From contig NZ_JMLS01000003.1 in NCBI RefSeq assembly GCF_000686845.1, forward strand, positions 62,001 through 126,000: DNA of 64,000 bases, written 5' to 3'. This document shows positions 26,451-35,935 of this stretch, one piece after another. Positions within the stretch are counted from its first letter, which is position 1, and each line of letters begins with the position of its first letter. Under the pieces are notes generated by a model that was not told the origin of the DNA, did not search any database, and worked only from the letters and a program-made list of their open reading frames with translations. The DNA is from Paenibacillus sp. UNC451MF. Its GTDB lineage: Bacteria; Bacillota; Bacilli; Paenibacillales; NBRC-103111. The translations under genes and the position numbers were made by a program.

Positions 26451-27794
26451 TTACGACTCGTTGGCTGCTTCTACAGTAACCAGACATGGAATGGGTGTTT
26501 GATTGGCTTTTTTTGAGGGGAATAACCAGAGCTGTGGTGTATCCTTGATGTTTATCATTGAAAGCTGAAACCGTTCTCTCGGGAAGTTCGTACTGTATAA
26601 CAAAATACGATTCCCATCGACCTCTTTCAATAAAATGTGAGTATCATGTGCTTGTTTACCGTTGATGATGACAGTAAACACGGCCGATTGTACGGATTCA
26701 GAATCGATTCTTTTTTGAAATCGTACCTGCAGCTTGTCGTGGCCTATTCTTTCTGCACTAACAGCTCTTGGTTCTTCATCATACATATACTTGCCTAGAT
26801 GATATTCATAAGCTGTCCATGAAGCGTACCCCAATTTATCTGAGGTTTCGACGAACTTCAATAGCCACTGGCGACTGCGTCTCATATTTTTTAATGAACC
26901 GATGTCGGTTTGAATTCCTAACGGGAGGTTCGGATGAAGTGAGCGTATACGAGCGGCAAAAGGCTCATAACGCGTAATATAGTCAGCAGGGAGCCTCCAA
27001 CGCATCCAGTCCGGCCAATGTGTTTGAATGAAATGTACATCCGGTCTTACATAGGAAATCATAGCCGCGGCATCGATTCCCTGATATTCCCGCAGCTTTT
27101 GCACCGAATCAGGCCCAGCATCGACCCCCAAAGACCATGTGGCAATGCGAAGGTCGGGTCTGACCTCTCTTACTCCATCTTTTCCATTGATTAATTCGAA
27201 CAAAAAACGGTTTACAGCTGATACCCGAAACTCGACCCATTGTCGGTAAAGGATCGGATTATTTTTATAAAACAAAGGAGATGAGGCATATTTGAAATCC
27301 GGGATGTCCGAGCCATACTGCTGTTTGAAGGCTGCTCTGGCGTAAGGGCCAACATCTCCGTATACTCCGCTGGACAAGCCATTCCACTCCGGGAAATAAG
27401 GCTCTGCTACCTCTAAGCCGTCAAAAGGATATGTCTTAACCAACTCGGCTAGCGCATGCTTTTTCCAAGTCACGTAACGGTAACTGAATGGAGATAGACG
27501 GTAGTATCCGTCGTTGACCGGCTTCAATAGAGTCATTTGCCAATCCGACCAATCTTCGGGCAGATGTGCTGTCGTATAAGTGCCATTGCCAAGGACAGTT
27601 GCCCACACGGCGAAGCCCTGTTTTTGGAGCTCCTCCAGTAAGGAGCCGTTCACTTTCGTTTCGTCAGTTACAAAATAATGGACAACCCTGTAGTCGGCAA
27701 TCCTTAGCTCATCGGCAATACTTTGTGGAGAACGATTTAAGTAGTATGGAAAGGTCGGATCGATTTGTATGGATGGGCCCAACAGGTTTTTCAT
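26451..27794 (-). CDS. Uncharacterised protein, likely TIM-barrel glycosidase-like
   Basis: The protein has 447 residues and no signal peptide. The N-terminal 330 residues alternate strands and helices like a TIM barrel, with acidic residues at strand ends in YPFDGLEVAEPYFPEW, a pattern seen in putative glycoside hydrolase families. The C-terminal part (about 350-447) looks beta-rich. The region ADEEPRAVSAER marks the domain border. The start is the ATG at 27794, after GAGGTG; a GTG three codons upstream lies inside that ribosome binding site. I cannot name a family with confidence. It diverges from the globin-sensor gene and is not next to other sugar genes. Confidence 0.6.
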   Translation of the reverse strand: MKNLLGPSIQIDPTFPYYLNRSPQSIADELRIADYRVVHYFVTDETKVNGSLLEELQKQGFAVWATVLGNGTYTTAHLPEDWSDWQMTLLKPVNDGYYRLSPFSYRYVTWKKHALAELVKTYPFDGLEVAEPYFPEWNGLSSGVYGDVGPYARAAFKQQYGSDIPDFKYASSPLFYKNNPILYRQWVEFRVSAVNRFLFELINGKDGVREVRPDLRIATWSLGVDAGPDSVQKLREYQGIDAAAMISYVRPDVHFIQTHWPDWMRWRLPADYITRYEPFAARIRSLHPNLPLGIQTDIGSLKNMRRSRQWLLKFVETSDKLGYASWTAYEYHLGKYMYDEEPRAVSAERIGHDKLQVRFQKRIDSESVQSAVFTVIINGKQAHDTHILLKEVDGNRILLYSTNFPRERFQLSMINIKDTPQLWLFPSKKANQTPIPCLVTVEAANES

Positions 27795-27886
27795 CTGTGT
27801 CACCTCTTTCGTTGCAGCTGCCGATCAGGTACGAAGGATTAAAAAGTTTATACAGCTACATATGTTCATAGGAACCGAAATAGTCG

Positions 27887-27915
27887 ATTATAAGCAGATC
27901 ATCTCTTAAAAACAA
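27887..27915 (-). promoter_or_regulatory. Possible promoter of the gene at 26451-27794
   Basis: On the minus strand TTGTTT (27910-27915) and TATAAT (27887-27892) are 17 bases apart, about 90 bases upstream of the start codon. The -35 match is modest. Confidence 0.4.
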
Positions 27916-27968
27916 AATAAAAATCGCTAGAAAATATTTCTTGCAAAGCGGAAGGAAAGTGTAGAAAA

Positions 27969-27996
27969 TTGTCGAAATGTAAAAAGAAAATATACT
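27969..27996 (+). promoter_or_regulatory. Putative promoter of the globin-coupled sensor
   Basis: TTGTCG (27969-27974) and TATACT (27991-27996) are separated by 16 bases, 26 bases upstream of the start codon. Confidence 0.55.
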
Positions 27997-28021
27997 TGTT
28001 TAATTGGGGGTGGCTTGAGCT

Positions 28022-29362
28022 ATGAAGCCATATAAACAGCAAATGTTTTCTCGTTTGTTCGGAAAGCCTTCACAGGACGGACCAAATCAGCAGGACGGAT
28101 GGCTAACCAAAAGAGACATGGAGTCTGTATCCATTCAGATCGATACTCAGACGGAAATATTTGCACAGATGAGAATGATCGGGCTAAGTGAAAAAGATTT
28201 ATCTGTGCTTAAGGCATTACAACCATTGATAGAGCAGCATATTGATGAAATAACCGATCAATTTTATCAGTCGGTTATTGATGTGGAAAAGCTGAGAAGC
28301 ATTATTGTTGAACATAGCACAGTGGAACGTCTGAAGCAAACGCTAAAAATGCACCTTATTGAAATGTTCAGCGGAACTATTGACGAGGAATTTATCCAGA
28401 AGCGGCTCAAAATCGCAAGTGTCCATCAGCGTATCGGGTTGGAACCGAAATGGTATATGGGTGCTTTTCAGAACCTGCAAAATACATTGCTATCAATGAT
28501 AAATAACCATACCTCGAATAACCAAGAGACGGTTGAAATCGGCAGTGTTATCGCCAAGCTCCTCAGTTTCGAGCAGCAAATCGTGTTGGAGGCCTATGAA
28601 AAAGAAAACACGAAGCTCAAAGAGCTTCAATATCAGGAAGTTAAAGAGGAATTGAAGAGCAAGATCACCGCATTCAGCCAGGAGCTGGCACAAATGACTG
28701 AACAGACGAGTAACTCCGTACAAGAGCTGGTTACAGGCAGTACCCAGCTGAATTCCACGTTCCTCGAAAGTGTCGCCAAGTCCAAGGAATCTCAGAATTT
28801 CTCTAAGCAGGGACTGGAAAGAATTGAGCAGCTGGAGCAGCGTATTCATCATATCCATGACAGTACCTTAAATATGGAGCAAATGGTCACCAAGCTTAAT
28901 CAATCTTCAGGCAATATTATACATATTATACGCATCGTACAGGATATCGCGGATCAGACGAAGCTGCTTTCTTTGAATGCATCCATAGAAGCTGCCAGGG
29001 CGGGAGAGTACGGCAGAGGCTTTGCGATCGTTGCAAGTGAAGTCCAAAAGCTATCGGAGGATACCAAGCAAGCGGTAAACGAAATATCGCAATTCATCGC
29101 ACAAACCGGAGAATACTCTAACCATGTTGTCCAATCTATCACTGAGGTACAGCAGCTTGTCGAGAAAGGGCAGGAGGAGTCATCGGATGCGCGTAACGTA
29201 TTTAATCATATAACCGAAACAATGCAGCGGAGCATTCATGAGGTTGCCAAGGTAGAGCAGGAGCTGGAGCTGCTTGTGACGGTTATTGAAGGGATCGGGG
29301 CAGCCACAAGCAAGGTGGCGGAGTCTGCAGAAACTTTAAATCAAGCGACTATTAGCTTGTAA
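28022..29362 (+). CDS. Globin-coupled methyl-accepting chemotaxis-type sensor (HemAT-like)
   Basis: The protein has 446 residues and no membrane segment. Residues about 35-195 form a protoglobin domain with the probable proximal heme ligand His135 in [14 protein letters not shown]. The C-terminal half is an MCP signalling coiled coil with the conserved hairpin tip [21 protein letters not shown]. Such soluble sensors bind oxygen through heme and signal to CheA, or act on other partners. The chain ends soon after the signalling region, as in HemAT. The ribosome binding site GGGGGTGG precedes the ATG. It is monocistronic. Confidence 0.9.
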   Translation: MKPYKQQMFSRLFGKPSQDGPNQQDGWLTKRDMESVSIQIDTQTEIFAQMRMIGLSEKDLSVLKALQPLIEQHIDEITDQFYQSVIDVEKLRSIIVEHSTVERLKQTLKMHLIEMFSGTIDEEFIQKRLKIASVHQRIGLEPKWYMGAFQNLQNTLLSMINNHTSNNQETVEIGSVIAKLLSFEQQIVLEAYEKENTKLKELQYQEVKEELKSKITAFSQELAQMTEQTSNSVQELVTGSTQLNSTFLESVAKSKESQNFSKQGLERIEQLEQRIHHIHDSTLNMEQMVTKLNQSSGNIIHIIRIVQDIADQTKLLSLNASIEAARAGEYGRGFAIVASEVQKLSEDTKQAVNEISQFIAQTGEYSNHVVQSITEVQQLVEKGQEESSDARNVFNHITETMQRSIHEVAKVEQELELLVTVIEGIGAATSKVAESAETLNQATISL

Positions 29363-29387
29363 TCTAACAGAATATGAAATGCTGAAT

Positions 29388-29451
29388 CACACCTTTGATC
29401 TGAGGATTAGAAGCGGAACCGCTTTTGAACTCTAGGCAGGGTGTTTTTTTT
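29388..29451 (+). terminator. Terminator after the globin-coupled sensor
   Basis: A central hairpin AAGCGG/CCGCTT lies between CACCT and AGGGTG arms, followed by a run of eight T. Confidence 0.7.
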
Positions 29452-29541
29452 GTATATTAGACGTTAAAGGTAAATGGTTATTTAAAATATAGACAAAATA
29501 TAAAAATGTTTGTTATTATATAGTTGAAAGGAGAGGTTGTC

Positions 29542-29910
29542 GTGAATCGGAGAAAAGAACTTCAGATGCAGTATAAAGAAATAAAGACCGTTGCCGGTGT
29601 ATACCAAATAAAAAATACGCAGAATGGAAAGATGCTTATCGCTAGCACTCCTAACATGAATTCGTTGAACGGCAAACGATTTTCGCTTCAAATGGGTTCA
29701 CATGATAACAAGCAGCTTCAAAAGGAATGGAAACAATACGGTGAAGCTGCTTTTGTAATCGAGCTATTGGAGCCGTTAAAAATAGAAGAGGATGATCCTT
29801 ACTTTAATGCTAAAGAAGCGTTAGGCAAGCTGGAGGAAAAGTGGCTGAAGGAGCTTCAACCCTTTGGTGAGCGCGGATATAACCGGGAACATGAAAGAGA
29901 ACGAAGATAA
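29542..29910 (+). CDS. GIY-YIG nuclease-like small protein
   Basis: The protein has 122 residues. The segment AGVYQIKNTQNGKMLIASTPN matches the two strands of a GIY-YIG domain, with GVY in place of GIY and KMLI in place of YIG. A later helix with QKEWKQYGEAAFVIELLE and a Glu-containing C-terminal helix fit the fold. The loss of some signature residues makes nuclease activity doubtful. The start is GTG at 29542 following AAAGGAGAGG; a further in-frame start six codons upstream overlaps that site. A terminator follows. Its role is unknown. Confidence 0.75.
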   Translation: MNRRKELQMQYKEIKTVAGVYQIKNTQNGKMLIASTPNMNSLNGKRFSLQMGSHDNKQLQKEWKQYGEAAFVIELLEPLKIEEDDPYFNAKEALGKLEEKWLKELQPFGERGYNREHERERR

Positions 29911-29931
29911 TCTAGTTTCATGTCTAAGCAA

Positions 29932-29966
29932 AGTGCTTGATCTAAAATAGATCGAGTGCTTTTTTA
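29932..29966 (+). terminator. Terminator after the GIY-YIG gene
   Basis: GTGCTTGATCT pairs with AGATCGAGTGC through G-U pairs, followed by TTTTTT. Confidence 0.7.
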
Positions 29967-30006
29967 TTGACTAATGAAAATTGTTAATAGAAATAATTAC
30001 TTATAA

Positions 30007-30035
30007 TTGACATTGGTTCCGGTACGAGCTACAAT
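30007..30035 (+). promoter_or_regulatory. Sigma-A promoter of the zinc GTPase gene
   Basis: TTGACA (30007-30012) and TACAAT (30030-30035) are separated by 17 bases. The AT-rich sequence just upstream (29980-30006) could hold a Fur/Zur operator, but I could not find a clean inverted repeat. Confidence 0.7.
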
Positions 30036-30082
30036 TTTCTTATACACAATTTTTTTGCTGATGGATGAGGAGAGATAGCGTC

Positions 30083-31123
30083 ATGAAAAAAGCTGTACCC
30101 GTACACATTTTGTCCGGATTTTTGGGCAGCGGTAAAACGACCCTGCTATCGCAGGCCATCGATTATTATAAGCAAAGCGGTAAGAAGCCTGCAGTGCTCA
30201 TGAATGAACTTGGTGATGTCAATTTGGACGGTATGCTGGTGGAGGACGACGTTCCGATGACAGAGATGCTTAGCGGCTGTATTTGCTGTACGATCCGGGG
30301 TGATCTTGGGCTTGAGCTGCGTGATTTGATAAGGGATAACGATCCTGATGTCATATTCGTTGAATGTACGGGGGCTGCGAACCCGATTGAAATTTTGGAC
30401 GGAGTAACGGATGCTTCGTTATTAACAGAGCTTGAGCTGAAGTCGGTGATTACCGTTATCGATGCAGCACAATTCCAGAAACAGCATGAAGGTGGACAGA
30501 GCAAAACCTTTCGTCTCATGCAGGATCAGATCCGTTGTGCAACACAGCTTATATTAAATAAAATCGATTTGATACAACCGGAAGCTATAGCCTCACTTGA
30601 GCAGGGGATCCGCGAGCTTAATCCCGTTGCTCCTATGACAGCAACAGTACGCTGCCAAGTTGATATGACTTTATTCGACAGGCTAACGGAAGCCGCTGGA
30701 ACCGTAAGCGCAACTGAGCATGCACATCGAGAAGCAGGTCACTCAGAATGCGATGCACATGGGGAGAGCGGTATTTGCACCGATCCGACGCATCATCACG
30801 AGCATGATGAACTCCACCATGGACATGCACATCATTCACACGATCATGTGATGGTTTACACCCATTATTTCAGCCGTCCTATTGATAGTGAGCAGTTTGA
30901 GGAGTTGGTCGGCAGATTGCCGCAAGAAGTGTATCGGGCTAAAGGCATTCTTCGTTTTTCGGATACAGCCAGCTTATTTTTATTCCAGTATGCTTATCGT
31001 GAGATGGATTTTGTGAAAATTACCCCTAAAGAAGATTTGCCTAATGTCGCTGTGTTTATCGGAGAGCATTTCTCCAAAGAGCGACTAGCAGCAGAATTGG
31101 CGTCGTTGGAGCAAAAGGATTGA
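30083..31123 (+). CDS. CobW/COG0523 GTPase, probable zinc metallochaperone
   Basis: The protein has 346 residues. Walker A is GFLGSGKTT at 12-20. The metal-binding C-x-C-C motif is Cys66, Cys68 and Cys69 in SGCICCTIRG. NKIDL gives the guanine site. A His-rich loop at about 219-258 (THHHEHDELHHGHAHH) points to zinc or another transition metal. The CobW C-terminal domain follows. In B. subtilis a relative (ZagA/YciC) is a zinc-deficiency GTPase controlled by Zur, and a Fur-family gene lies 57 bases downstream here. The start at 30083 follows GAGGAGAG; the frame is open six codons upstream. Confidence 0.9.
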   Translation: MKKAVPVHILSGFLGSGKTTLLSQAIDYYKQSGKKPAVLMNELGDVNLDGMLVEDDVPMTEMLSGCICCTIRGDLGLELRDLIRDNDPDVIFVECTGAANPIEILDGVTDASLLTELELKSVITVIDAAQFQKQHEGGQSKTFRLMQDQIRCATQLILNKIDLIQPEAIASLEQGIRELNPVAPMTATVRCQVDMTLFDRLTEAAGTVSATEHAHREAGHSECDAHGESGICTDPTHHHEHDELHHGHAHHSHDHVMVYTHYFSRPIDSEQFEELVGRLPQEVYRAKGILRFSDTASLFLFQYAYREMDFVKITPKEDLPNVAVFIGEHFSKERLAAELASLEQKD

Positions 31124-31180
31124 CTCTATTGGCAAAATCGGGCATTATTAACCTAAGTATGCGTAAATTGAGGGATAAAT

Positions 31181-31639
31181 ATGTCAAATCATGAGCATGA
31201 ACAACATACGCAAGAAACCATTCAGGAAATGGTCCGTGCCATGGCCAATAAAGGCTGGAGAATTACGGATCAACGTAAAAGCTTAGCTGCCTTGTTTGCA
31301 GAGGCCGAAGGATACTTGTCACCGAAGGATGTATATGAGTCCATGAGGCAAAAATATCCTGGCGTCAGCTTTGATACGGTATACCGGAACCTTCGACTGT
31401 TGAGCGAGATGGGCGTTCTGGAGCAATTTTATTTGAATGAAGGCGTTAAATTTCGTGCACGCTGCCAATCACACCATCATCATCATATGATATGCCTTCA
31501 ATGTGAGAAGACCATTACCTTCGAGTTTTGTCCTATGAAGGATGTTCCTAGTCTTCCTGAGGGTTTTCAAATTATGAACCATCGTTTTGAAATTTTCGGT
31601 TACTGTAACGAATGTTCAGCTAAAGCAACAAACCAATGA
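31181..31639 (+). CDS. Fur family regulator, probably Zur
   Basis: The protein has 152 residues. The winged helix covers about residues 20-95, with SFDTVYRNLRLLSEMG as recognition region. The dimer and metal domain has a run of His (QSHHHHHMICLQCEK) and two C-x-x-C pairs (CLQC and CNEC) for structural zinc. Clustering with a COG0523 GTPase argues for zinc (Zur) rather than iron or peroxide sensing. The pair may form a feedback unit, with the regulator repressing the chaperone when zinc is plentiful. The ribosome binding site is GAGGGA. A terminator follows. Confidence 0.85.
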   Translation: MSNHEHEQHTQETIQEMVRAMANKGWRITDQRKSLAALFAEAEGYLSPKDVYESMRQKYPGVSFDTVYRNLRLLSEMGVLEQFYLNEGVKFRARCQSHHHHHMICLQCEKTITFEFCPMKDVPSLPEGFQIMNHRFEIFGYCNECSAKATNQ

Positions 31640-31648
31640 TGCAATCCT

Positions 31649-31685
31649 AAAAACCTTTAGGCCCACGGGTCTGAAGGTTTTTTTG
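31649..31685 (+). terminator. Terminator after the Fur/Zur gene
   Basis: AAAAACCTT and AAGGTTTTTTT pair, with CCC/GGG inside the hairpin. Confidence 0.85.
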
Positions 31686-31713
31686 TTGGTTTCATAAGTA
31701 AGAAAAAAAACAA

Positions 31714-31742
31714 TTGACACATTTCACCAGCGGTGCTAATAT
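31714..31742 (+). promoter_or_regulatory. Sigma-A promoter of the sulfate operon
   Basis: TTGACA (31714-31719) and TAATAT (31737-31742) are exactly 17 bases apart. The expected start of transcription is near 31749. A sequence AATCAGATCGGAATA at 31762-31776 loosely resembles half of a CymR-type site. Confidence 0.7.
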
Positions 31743-31748
31743 ACTGAC

Positions 31749-31894
31749 TATAAATCATAGTAATCAGATCGGAATAAAAGTTAATCAACCGGACCACCGG
31801 AGATTTCAAACCGAGGTAAGGGCATAAGTCCTTAACCGACAACAGATTACATATGGTTCGACTGTGTCCTAATAGATGAGGGGAGAAATAAAAT
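31749..31894 (+). promoter_or_regulatory. Structured 5' leader of the sulfate operon
   Basis: The promoter leaves a 146-base untranslated leader. It can form the hairpin CCGG-ACCA-CCGG (31789-31800) and a longer one, GGTAAGG with CCTTAACC (31815-31838), with one bulged base. I found no S-box (SAM riboswitch) core and no terminator hairpin with T-run, so if it regulates at all the mechanism is not a standard attenuator. Confidence 0.4.
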
Positions 31895-32986
31895 ATGTCG
31901 AATATAAGCCTGTTGAATTGGAAAAAGTGGTCCGTTGTTAGTTTAGTTAGTTTATCGTTACTAGGTCTTACCGCGTGCGGAGGAGGTGCAGGAACGCCTG
32001 CAGCAGGCACGGCTCCATCAGGAAGCTCAGATAATAAAACAGCAGCAGCTAAGCCTGTAGAGCTTCTCAATGTATCCTATGATCCAACACGCGAGCTGTA
32101 TCAGGATTATAACAAGTCATTTGCTACCTATTGGAAAAATAAAACGGGCCAAACCGTTACGTTCAAGCAATCGCATGGCGGTTCAGGTAAACAAGGGCGT
32201 TCGGTTATTGATGGACTGGATGCTGATGTAGTTACACTGGCTCTCGCCTATGATATTGATGCCATACAAGAAGCAGGTTTAATTCAGAAGGATTGGCAGA
32301 AGAAGCTAGCCAGCAACAGCTCTCCTTACACTTCAACTATCGTGTTCTTGGTGAAGAAGGGAAATCCGAAAGGGATTAAGGACTGGGATGATTTGATCAA
32401 GCCGGGTCTGCAGGTTATCACACCGAATCCGAAAACATCTGGCGGAGCTCGTTGGAACTATGTAGCCGCTTGGGGCTATGCTTACCAAAAGTATGGCAAG
32501 GATGAAGCTAAAGCTAAGGACTTCGTGCAAAAGCTGTTCAAGAATGTGCCCGTATTGGACTCCGGAGCTCGTGATTCAACAACCACGTTTGTACAACGCG
32601 GCATTGGTGACGTATTGATTGCTTGGGAGAATGAAGCATACTTGTCTATTAACGAATTCGGTAAAGACAAATACGAGATTGTTACTCCATCCATTAGCGT
32701 ATTGGCTGAGCCTCCGGTTGCTGTTGTCGATAAAGTCGCCGATAAAAAAGGAACACGTGAAGTGGCGCAAGCTTATCTGGAATATTTGTACTCCGAAGAA
32801 GGCCAGAACATTGCCGCAAGAAACTATTACCGTCCGCGTTTGGAATCGGTAGCCAAAAAATATGAATCCCAGTTTAGCAAAGTCAACTTGTTTACGATTG
32901 ACGATGAGCCGTTTGGCGGATGGACGAAAACACAGAAAACGCATTTTAGTGATGGCGGCGTGTTTGACCAAATCTATAAACCTTAA
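31895..32986 (+). CDS. sbp: Sulfate ABC transporter substrate-binding lipoprotein
   Basis: The protein has 363 residues. The signal peptide ends in lipobox GLTACGGG. The mature part has the sulfate-binding family features: [44 protein letters not shown] for oxyanion contact, and [16 protein letters not shown]. It captures sulfate or thiosulfate outside the membrane and hands it to the CysT/CysW channel encoded next. The ribosome binding site GAGGGGAG precedes the ATG. It is the first gene of the operon, behind a strong promoter. Confidence 0.95.
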   Translation: MSNISLLNWKKWSVVSLVSLSLLGLTACGGGAGTPAAGTAPSGSSDNKTAAAKPVELLNVSYDPTRELYQDYNKSFATYWKNKTGQTVTFKQSHGGSGKQGRSVIDGLDADVVTLALAYDIDAIQEAGLIQKDWQKKLASNSSPYTSTIVFLVKKGNPKGIKDWDDLIKPGLQVITPNPKTSGGARWNYVAAWGYAYQKYGKDEAKAKDFVQKLFKNVPVLDSGARDSTTTFVQRGIGDVLIAWENEAYLSINEFGKDKYEIVTPSISVLAEPPVAVVDKVADKKGTREVAQAYLEYLYSEEGQNIAARNYYRPRLESVAKKYESQFSKVNLFTIDDEPFGGWTKTQKTHFSDGGVFDQIYKP

Positions 32987-33037
32987 TGAGAGATAGAGAA
33001 TAGATGAAAGAGTCTGAGAGTCAGAGGAGAGAAATCC

Positions 33038-33874
33038 ATGGCAAAAGGTTGGAAAGAGCGAAGTATTTTACCCGGTTTCGGATTGTCAATGGGCTTTACG
33101 GTGTTGTATCTAAGTCTAATCGTCCTCTTTCCGTTATCAGCCATCTTCATTAAAACTTCCGGATTGACTTGGGTGCAGTTCTGGCACGTGGTTACGGATC
33201 CACGTGTCATTGCATCCTACAAAATCAGCTTCGGTACGGCGATCGGCGCCGCGTTGGTCAACACAATCTTCGGCTTTATCGTGGCTTGGGTGTTAGTCCG
33301 CTACTCTTTTCCCGGCAAACGATTTATTGATGCCCTGGTTGATTTGCCTTTCGCACTGCCTACAGCAGTGGCAGGGATAGCGCTGACAACGATTTATTCA
33401 CAGAATGGATGGATTGGCAGTATTCTTGAGCCTTTAGGAATTAAGGTGGCCTTCACACCCATCGGAATAGCTTTGGCACTTACCTTTATCGGCATACCAT
33501 TTGTTGTTCGTACACTCCAACCGGTCATTGAAGAGTTGGAGAAGGAAATCGAGGAAGCGGCGGTCAGTCTGGGGGCTCGCAGGTGGAAGACGTTCACCAA
33601 GGTTATTTTCCCCGAACTGCTCCCTGCATTATTGACCGGCTTTACGCTAGCCTTTGCCAGAGCGGTTGGTGAGTATGGTTCCGTTGTCTTCATCTCTGGC
33701 AATATGCCAATGAAGACCGAGATTGCTCCTCTGCTCATCATGACCAAGTTAGAGCAGTACGATTATGCGGGTGCGACGGCTATTGCACTGGTTATGCTGG
33801 TGATTTCATTCCTTATGCTTCTTATCATCAACTTTATTCAATGGCGGGCGAACCGCCTGAATGTTACGAGTTAA
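33038..33874 (+). CDS. cysT: Sulfate ABC transporter permease subunit CysT
   Basis: The protein has 278 residues with six or seven predicted membrane segments. The coupling loop reads [23 protein letters not shown], and [16 protein letters not shown] is the conserved CysT/CysW C-terminal signature. Together with CysW it forms the membrane channel. GAGGAGAG is the ribosome binding site. An 89-base gap carrying a hairpin repeat separates it from cysW. Confidence 0.95.
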   Translation: MAKGWKERSILPGFGLSMGFTVLYLSLIVLFPLSAIFIKTSGLTWVQFWHVVTDPRVIASYKISFGTAIGAALVNTIFGFIVAWVLVRYSFPGKRFIDALVDLPFALPTAVAGIALTTIYSQNGWIGSILEPLGIKVAFTPIGIALALTFIGIPFVVRTLQPVIEELEKEIEEAAVSLGARRWKTFTKVIFPELLPALLTGFTLAFARAVGEYGSVVFISGNMPMKTEIAPLLIMTKLEQYDYAGATAIALVMLVISFLMLLIINFIQWRANRLNVTS

Positions 33875-33914
33875 CGTTTTGTACACCAAAAACTCAGTAA
33901 CGCTTACCAGCATC

Positions 33915-33957
33915 GCTTACGAAGTCAGTTTTTGCTACGCAAAAACTTTTAGGAGGG
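33915..33957 (+). repeat. Hairpin repeat abutting the cysW ribosome binding site
   Basis: GCTTACGAAG (33915-33924) is followed by a 9-bp perfect stem AGTTTTTGC/GCAAAAACT with loop TAC, then TTTTAGGAGGG, which is the ribosome binding site of cysW. The same layout with a different but still perfect stem occurs at 57258-57298. See the entry there. Confidence 0.7.
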
Positions 33958-33963
33958 TCCCCC

Positions 33964-34848
33964 ATGGCCGGATATGTGGCAACCGTGAAATTAGGTTCGG
34001 GTGCAACGGATAGACCAAGGCATATAACCGAACCGGCGGTCGTTAAATGGATTTTAATTACCATTGCAATATTATTTCTAGGCTTACTGCTGGTGCTTCC
34101 TCTCGTATCCGTGTTTGTAGAGGCATTCAGAAAGGGCAGCGAGGTGTACTTTAAAGCTTTTTCCGATCCTGATGCTGCAGCAGCTATAAAACTAACTTTA
34201 ATGACGGCAGCAATAGCCGTTCCGCTCAATTTGGTATTCGGATTAGCGGCGGCATGGGCTATCACCAAATTCAAATTCAGAGGCAAGAATCTGCTTATCA
34301 CGCTGATAGATCTACCTTTTGCTGTCTCACCCGTTATTTCCGGTCTAATCTATGTTTTATTGTTCGGAGCTAAGGGTTGGTTCGGTCCATGGCTCGGAGA
34401 ACATGATATCAAAATCATCTTTGCACTGCCAGGCATTGTTCTGGCAACGGTGTTCGTTACGTTTCCCTTCGTAGCACGTGAGCTGATTCCGTTGATGCAG
34501 GCGCAAGGGGTTCAAGAAGAGGAAGCGGCGGTTACACTTGGAGCGAAGGGCTGGCGCATCTTCTGGAAAATTACGCTGCCGAACATCAAATGGGGGCTAT
34601 TATACGGCATTATCTTATGTAATGCGAGAGCGATGGGCGAGTTTGGTGCAGTATCTGTAGTATCCGGGCATATTCGAGGCTCAACGAACACAGTGCCGCT
34701 TCATATTCAAATTTTGTACAACGAATATAATTTTGCCGGTGCTTTCGCTATGGCATCATTATTGGTTCTGCTGGCGGTTATCACGCTTGTGGTGAAGTCG
34801 GTCATCGAATGGAAATTTAACGGTGCGAAGCAGCAGGAAGGGGAGTAA
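33964..34848 (+). CDS. cysW: Sulfate ABC transporter permease subunit CysW
   Basis: The protein has 294 residues with about six membrane segments after a 30-residue hydrophilic N-terminus. The coupling loop is [43 protein letters not shown] is the CysW signature. It pairs with CysT. Translation starts at ATG six bases after AGGAGGG, directly downstream of the hairpin repeat. The ATPase gene follows after six bases. Confidence 0.95.
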   Translation: MAGYVATVKLGSGATDRPRHITEPAVVKWILITIAILFLGLLLVLPLVSVFVEAFRKGSEVYFKAFSDPDAAAAIKLTLMTAAIAVPLNLVFGLAAAWAITKFKFRGKNLLITLIDLPFAVSPVISGLIYVLLFGAKGWFGPWLGEHDIKIIFALPGIVLATVFVTFPFVARELIPLMQAQGVQEEEAAVTLGAKGWRIFWKITLPNIKWGLLYGIILCNARAMGEFGAVSVVSGHIRGSTNTVPLHIQILYNEYNFAGAFAMASLLVLLAVITLVVKSVIEWKFNGAKQQEGE

Positions 34849-34854
34849 GGGAGC

Positions 34855-35916
34855 ATGCATATTGTAGCCAAACACTTGATGAAAAGCTTTGGCCGCTTTC
34901 AAGCTACCAGAGATGTCAGTTTCGAGATTGAAAAGGGGAAGCTGATTGGGCTGCTCGGGCCAAGCGGTGGCGGTAAAACAACGATCTTGCGTATGCTGGC
35001 AGGGTTAGAGGAACCAGACTCCGGAGAGATTTTGTTTCATGGTAAAAAAGTAAACCATCTCCCTCCGCAAGAGCGCGGCATCGGTTTTGTGTTCCAGAAC
35101 TATGCGTTGTTTCGTCATATGAGCGTGTTTGATAACATAGCCTTCGGCTTATCGGTACAAAAGCGTTCCAAGCAGGAGATCAAAGCCCGAGTCAGTGAGC
35201 TCATTGAGCTTACTGGGCTTAAGGGACTGGAGAAAAGGCTGCCACACCAGCTATCAGGCGGTCAGCGTCAAAGGGTGGCTTTCGCTAGGGCCATCGCTCC
35301 AGAACCTCAGCTGCTGCTGCTGGATGAGCCTTTCGCCGCTATTGATGCTAAGGTCCGCAAAGAGCTTCGTACATGGCTGAAAGATATGATCAATCGGGTC
35401 GGTATTACGACTATCTTCGTTACACATGACCAGGAGGAAGCCGTCGAGGTAGCCGACCAAATCATGATTATTAATCAGGGCACGTTGGAGCAAAAGGGCT
35501 CACCGATTGAGATTTATCAAAATCCTGAGACGCCATTCGTTGCCGGCTTTATCGGAGAGTCGAACAGTCTGTCCCACATAAGCACATTCAAAGGCTTTGA
35601 AAAAGCCGATTTACAGAACGCTAAAGCCATTATTCGGCCCGAGTTTGTTGAAATTGGGTTTCCTAATGAAATATCGTTTCCATCCGCATCGGAAATTGGC
35701 ACTGTGAAAAATATATATTTCCGTGGTACCAATTGGCAGGTAGAAGTTGAGGTGCGCAACCAGATCGTGTATGCCTACAGGTCCTTGGAGCAGGAGACGA
35801 TCAAGCCGGGTGATCCCGTGCATGTTCTTATTCATAGGGTTTATTTGTTTAATGATCAGGAAAATCTAACGGTTGAGAACGGTTTGAAAATCGATCCGCT
35901 ACCGGTACACATTTAA
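34855..35916 (+). CDS. cysA: Sulfate ABC transporter ATPase CysA
   Basis: The protein has 353 residues. Walker A is GLLGPSGGGKTT at about 32-43, the Q-loop is in GFVFQNYALF, the signature is LSGGQRQR, Walker B is LLLLDEPFAAID and the switch His is in VTHDQEEA. The C-terminal TOBE-like regulatory domain (about 240-353) is typical for CysA. It powers import by CysT/CysW. The start overlaps the end of the upstream ribosome binding region (GGGAGC), six bases after the cysW stop, so translation is probably coupled. Confidence 0.95.
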   Translation: MHIVAKHLMKSFGRFQATRDVSFEIEKGKLIGLLGPSGGGKTTILRMLAGLEEPDSGEILFHGKKVNHLPPQERGIGFVFQNYALFRHMSVFDNIAFGLSVQKRSKQEIKARVSELIELTGLKGLEKRLPHQLSGGQRQRVAFARAIAPEPQLLLLDEPFAAIDAKVRKELRTWLKDMINRVGITTIFVTHDQEEAVEVADQIMIINQGTLEQKGSPIEIYQNPETPFVAGFIGESNSLSHISTFKGFEKADLQNAKAIIRPEFVEIGFPNEISFPSASEIGTVKNIYFRGTNWQVEVEVRNQIVYAYRSLEQETIKPGDPVHVLIHRVYLFNDQENLTVENGLKIDPLPVHI

Positions 35917-35935
35917 TCGAGAGGAAGAGTTGTCA

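Noticed and set aside
29975-30006. Zur or Fur box upstream of the COG0523 gene
   Set aside because: The sequence is AT-rich with partial symmetry only; no clean inverted repeat of the known type.
31749-31894. SAM riboswitch (S-box) before the sulfate operon
   Set aside because: The conserved S-box core and a terminator were not found.
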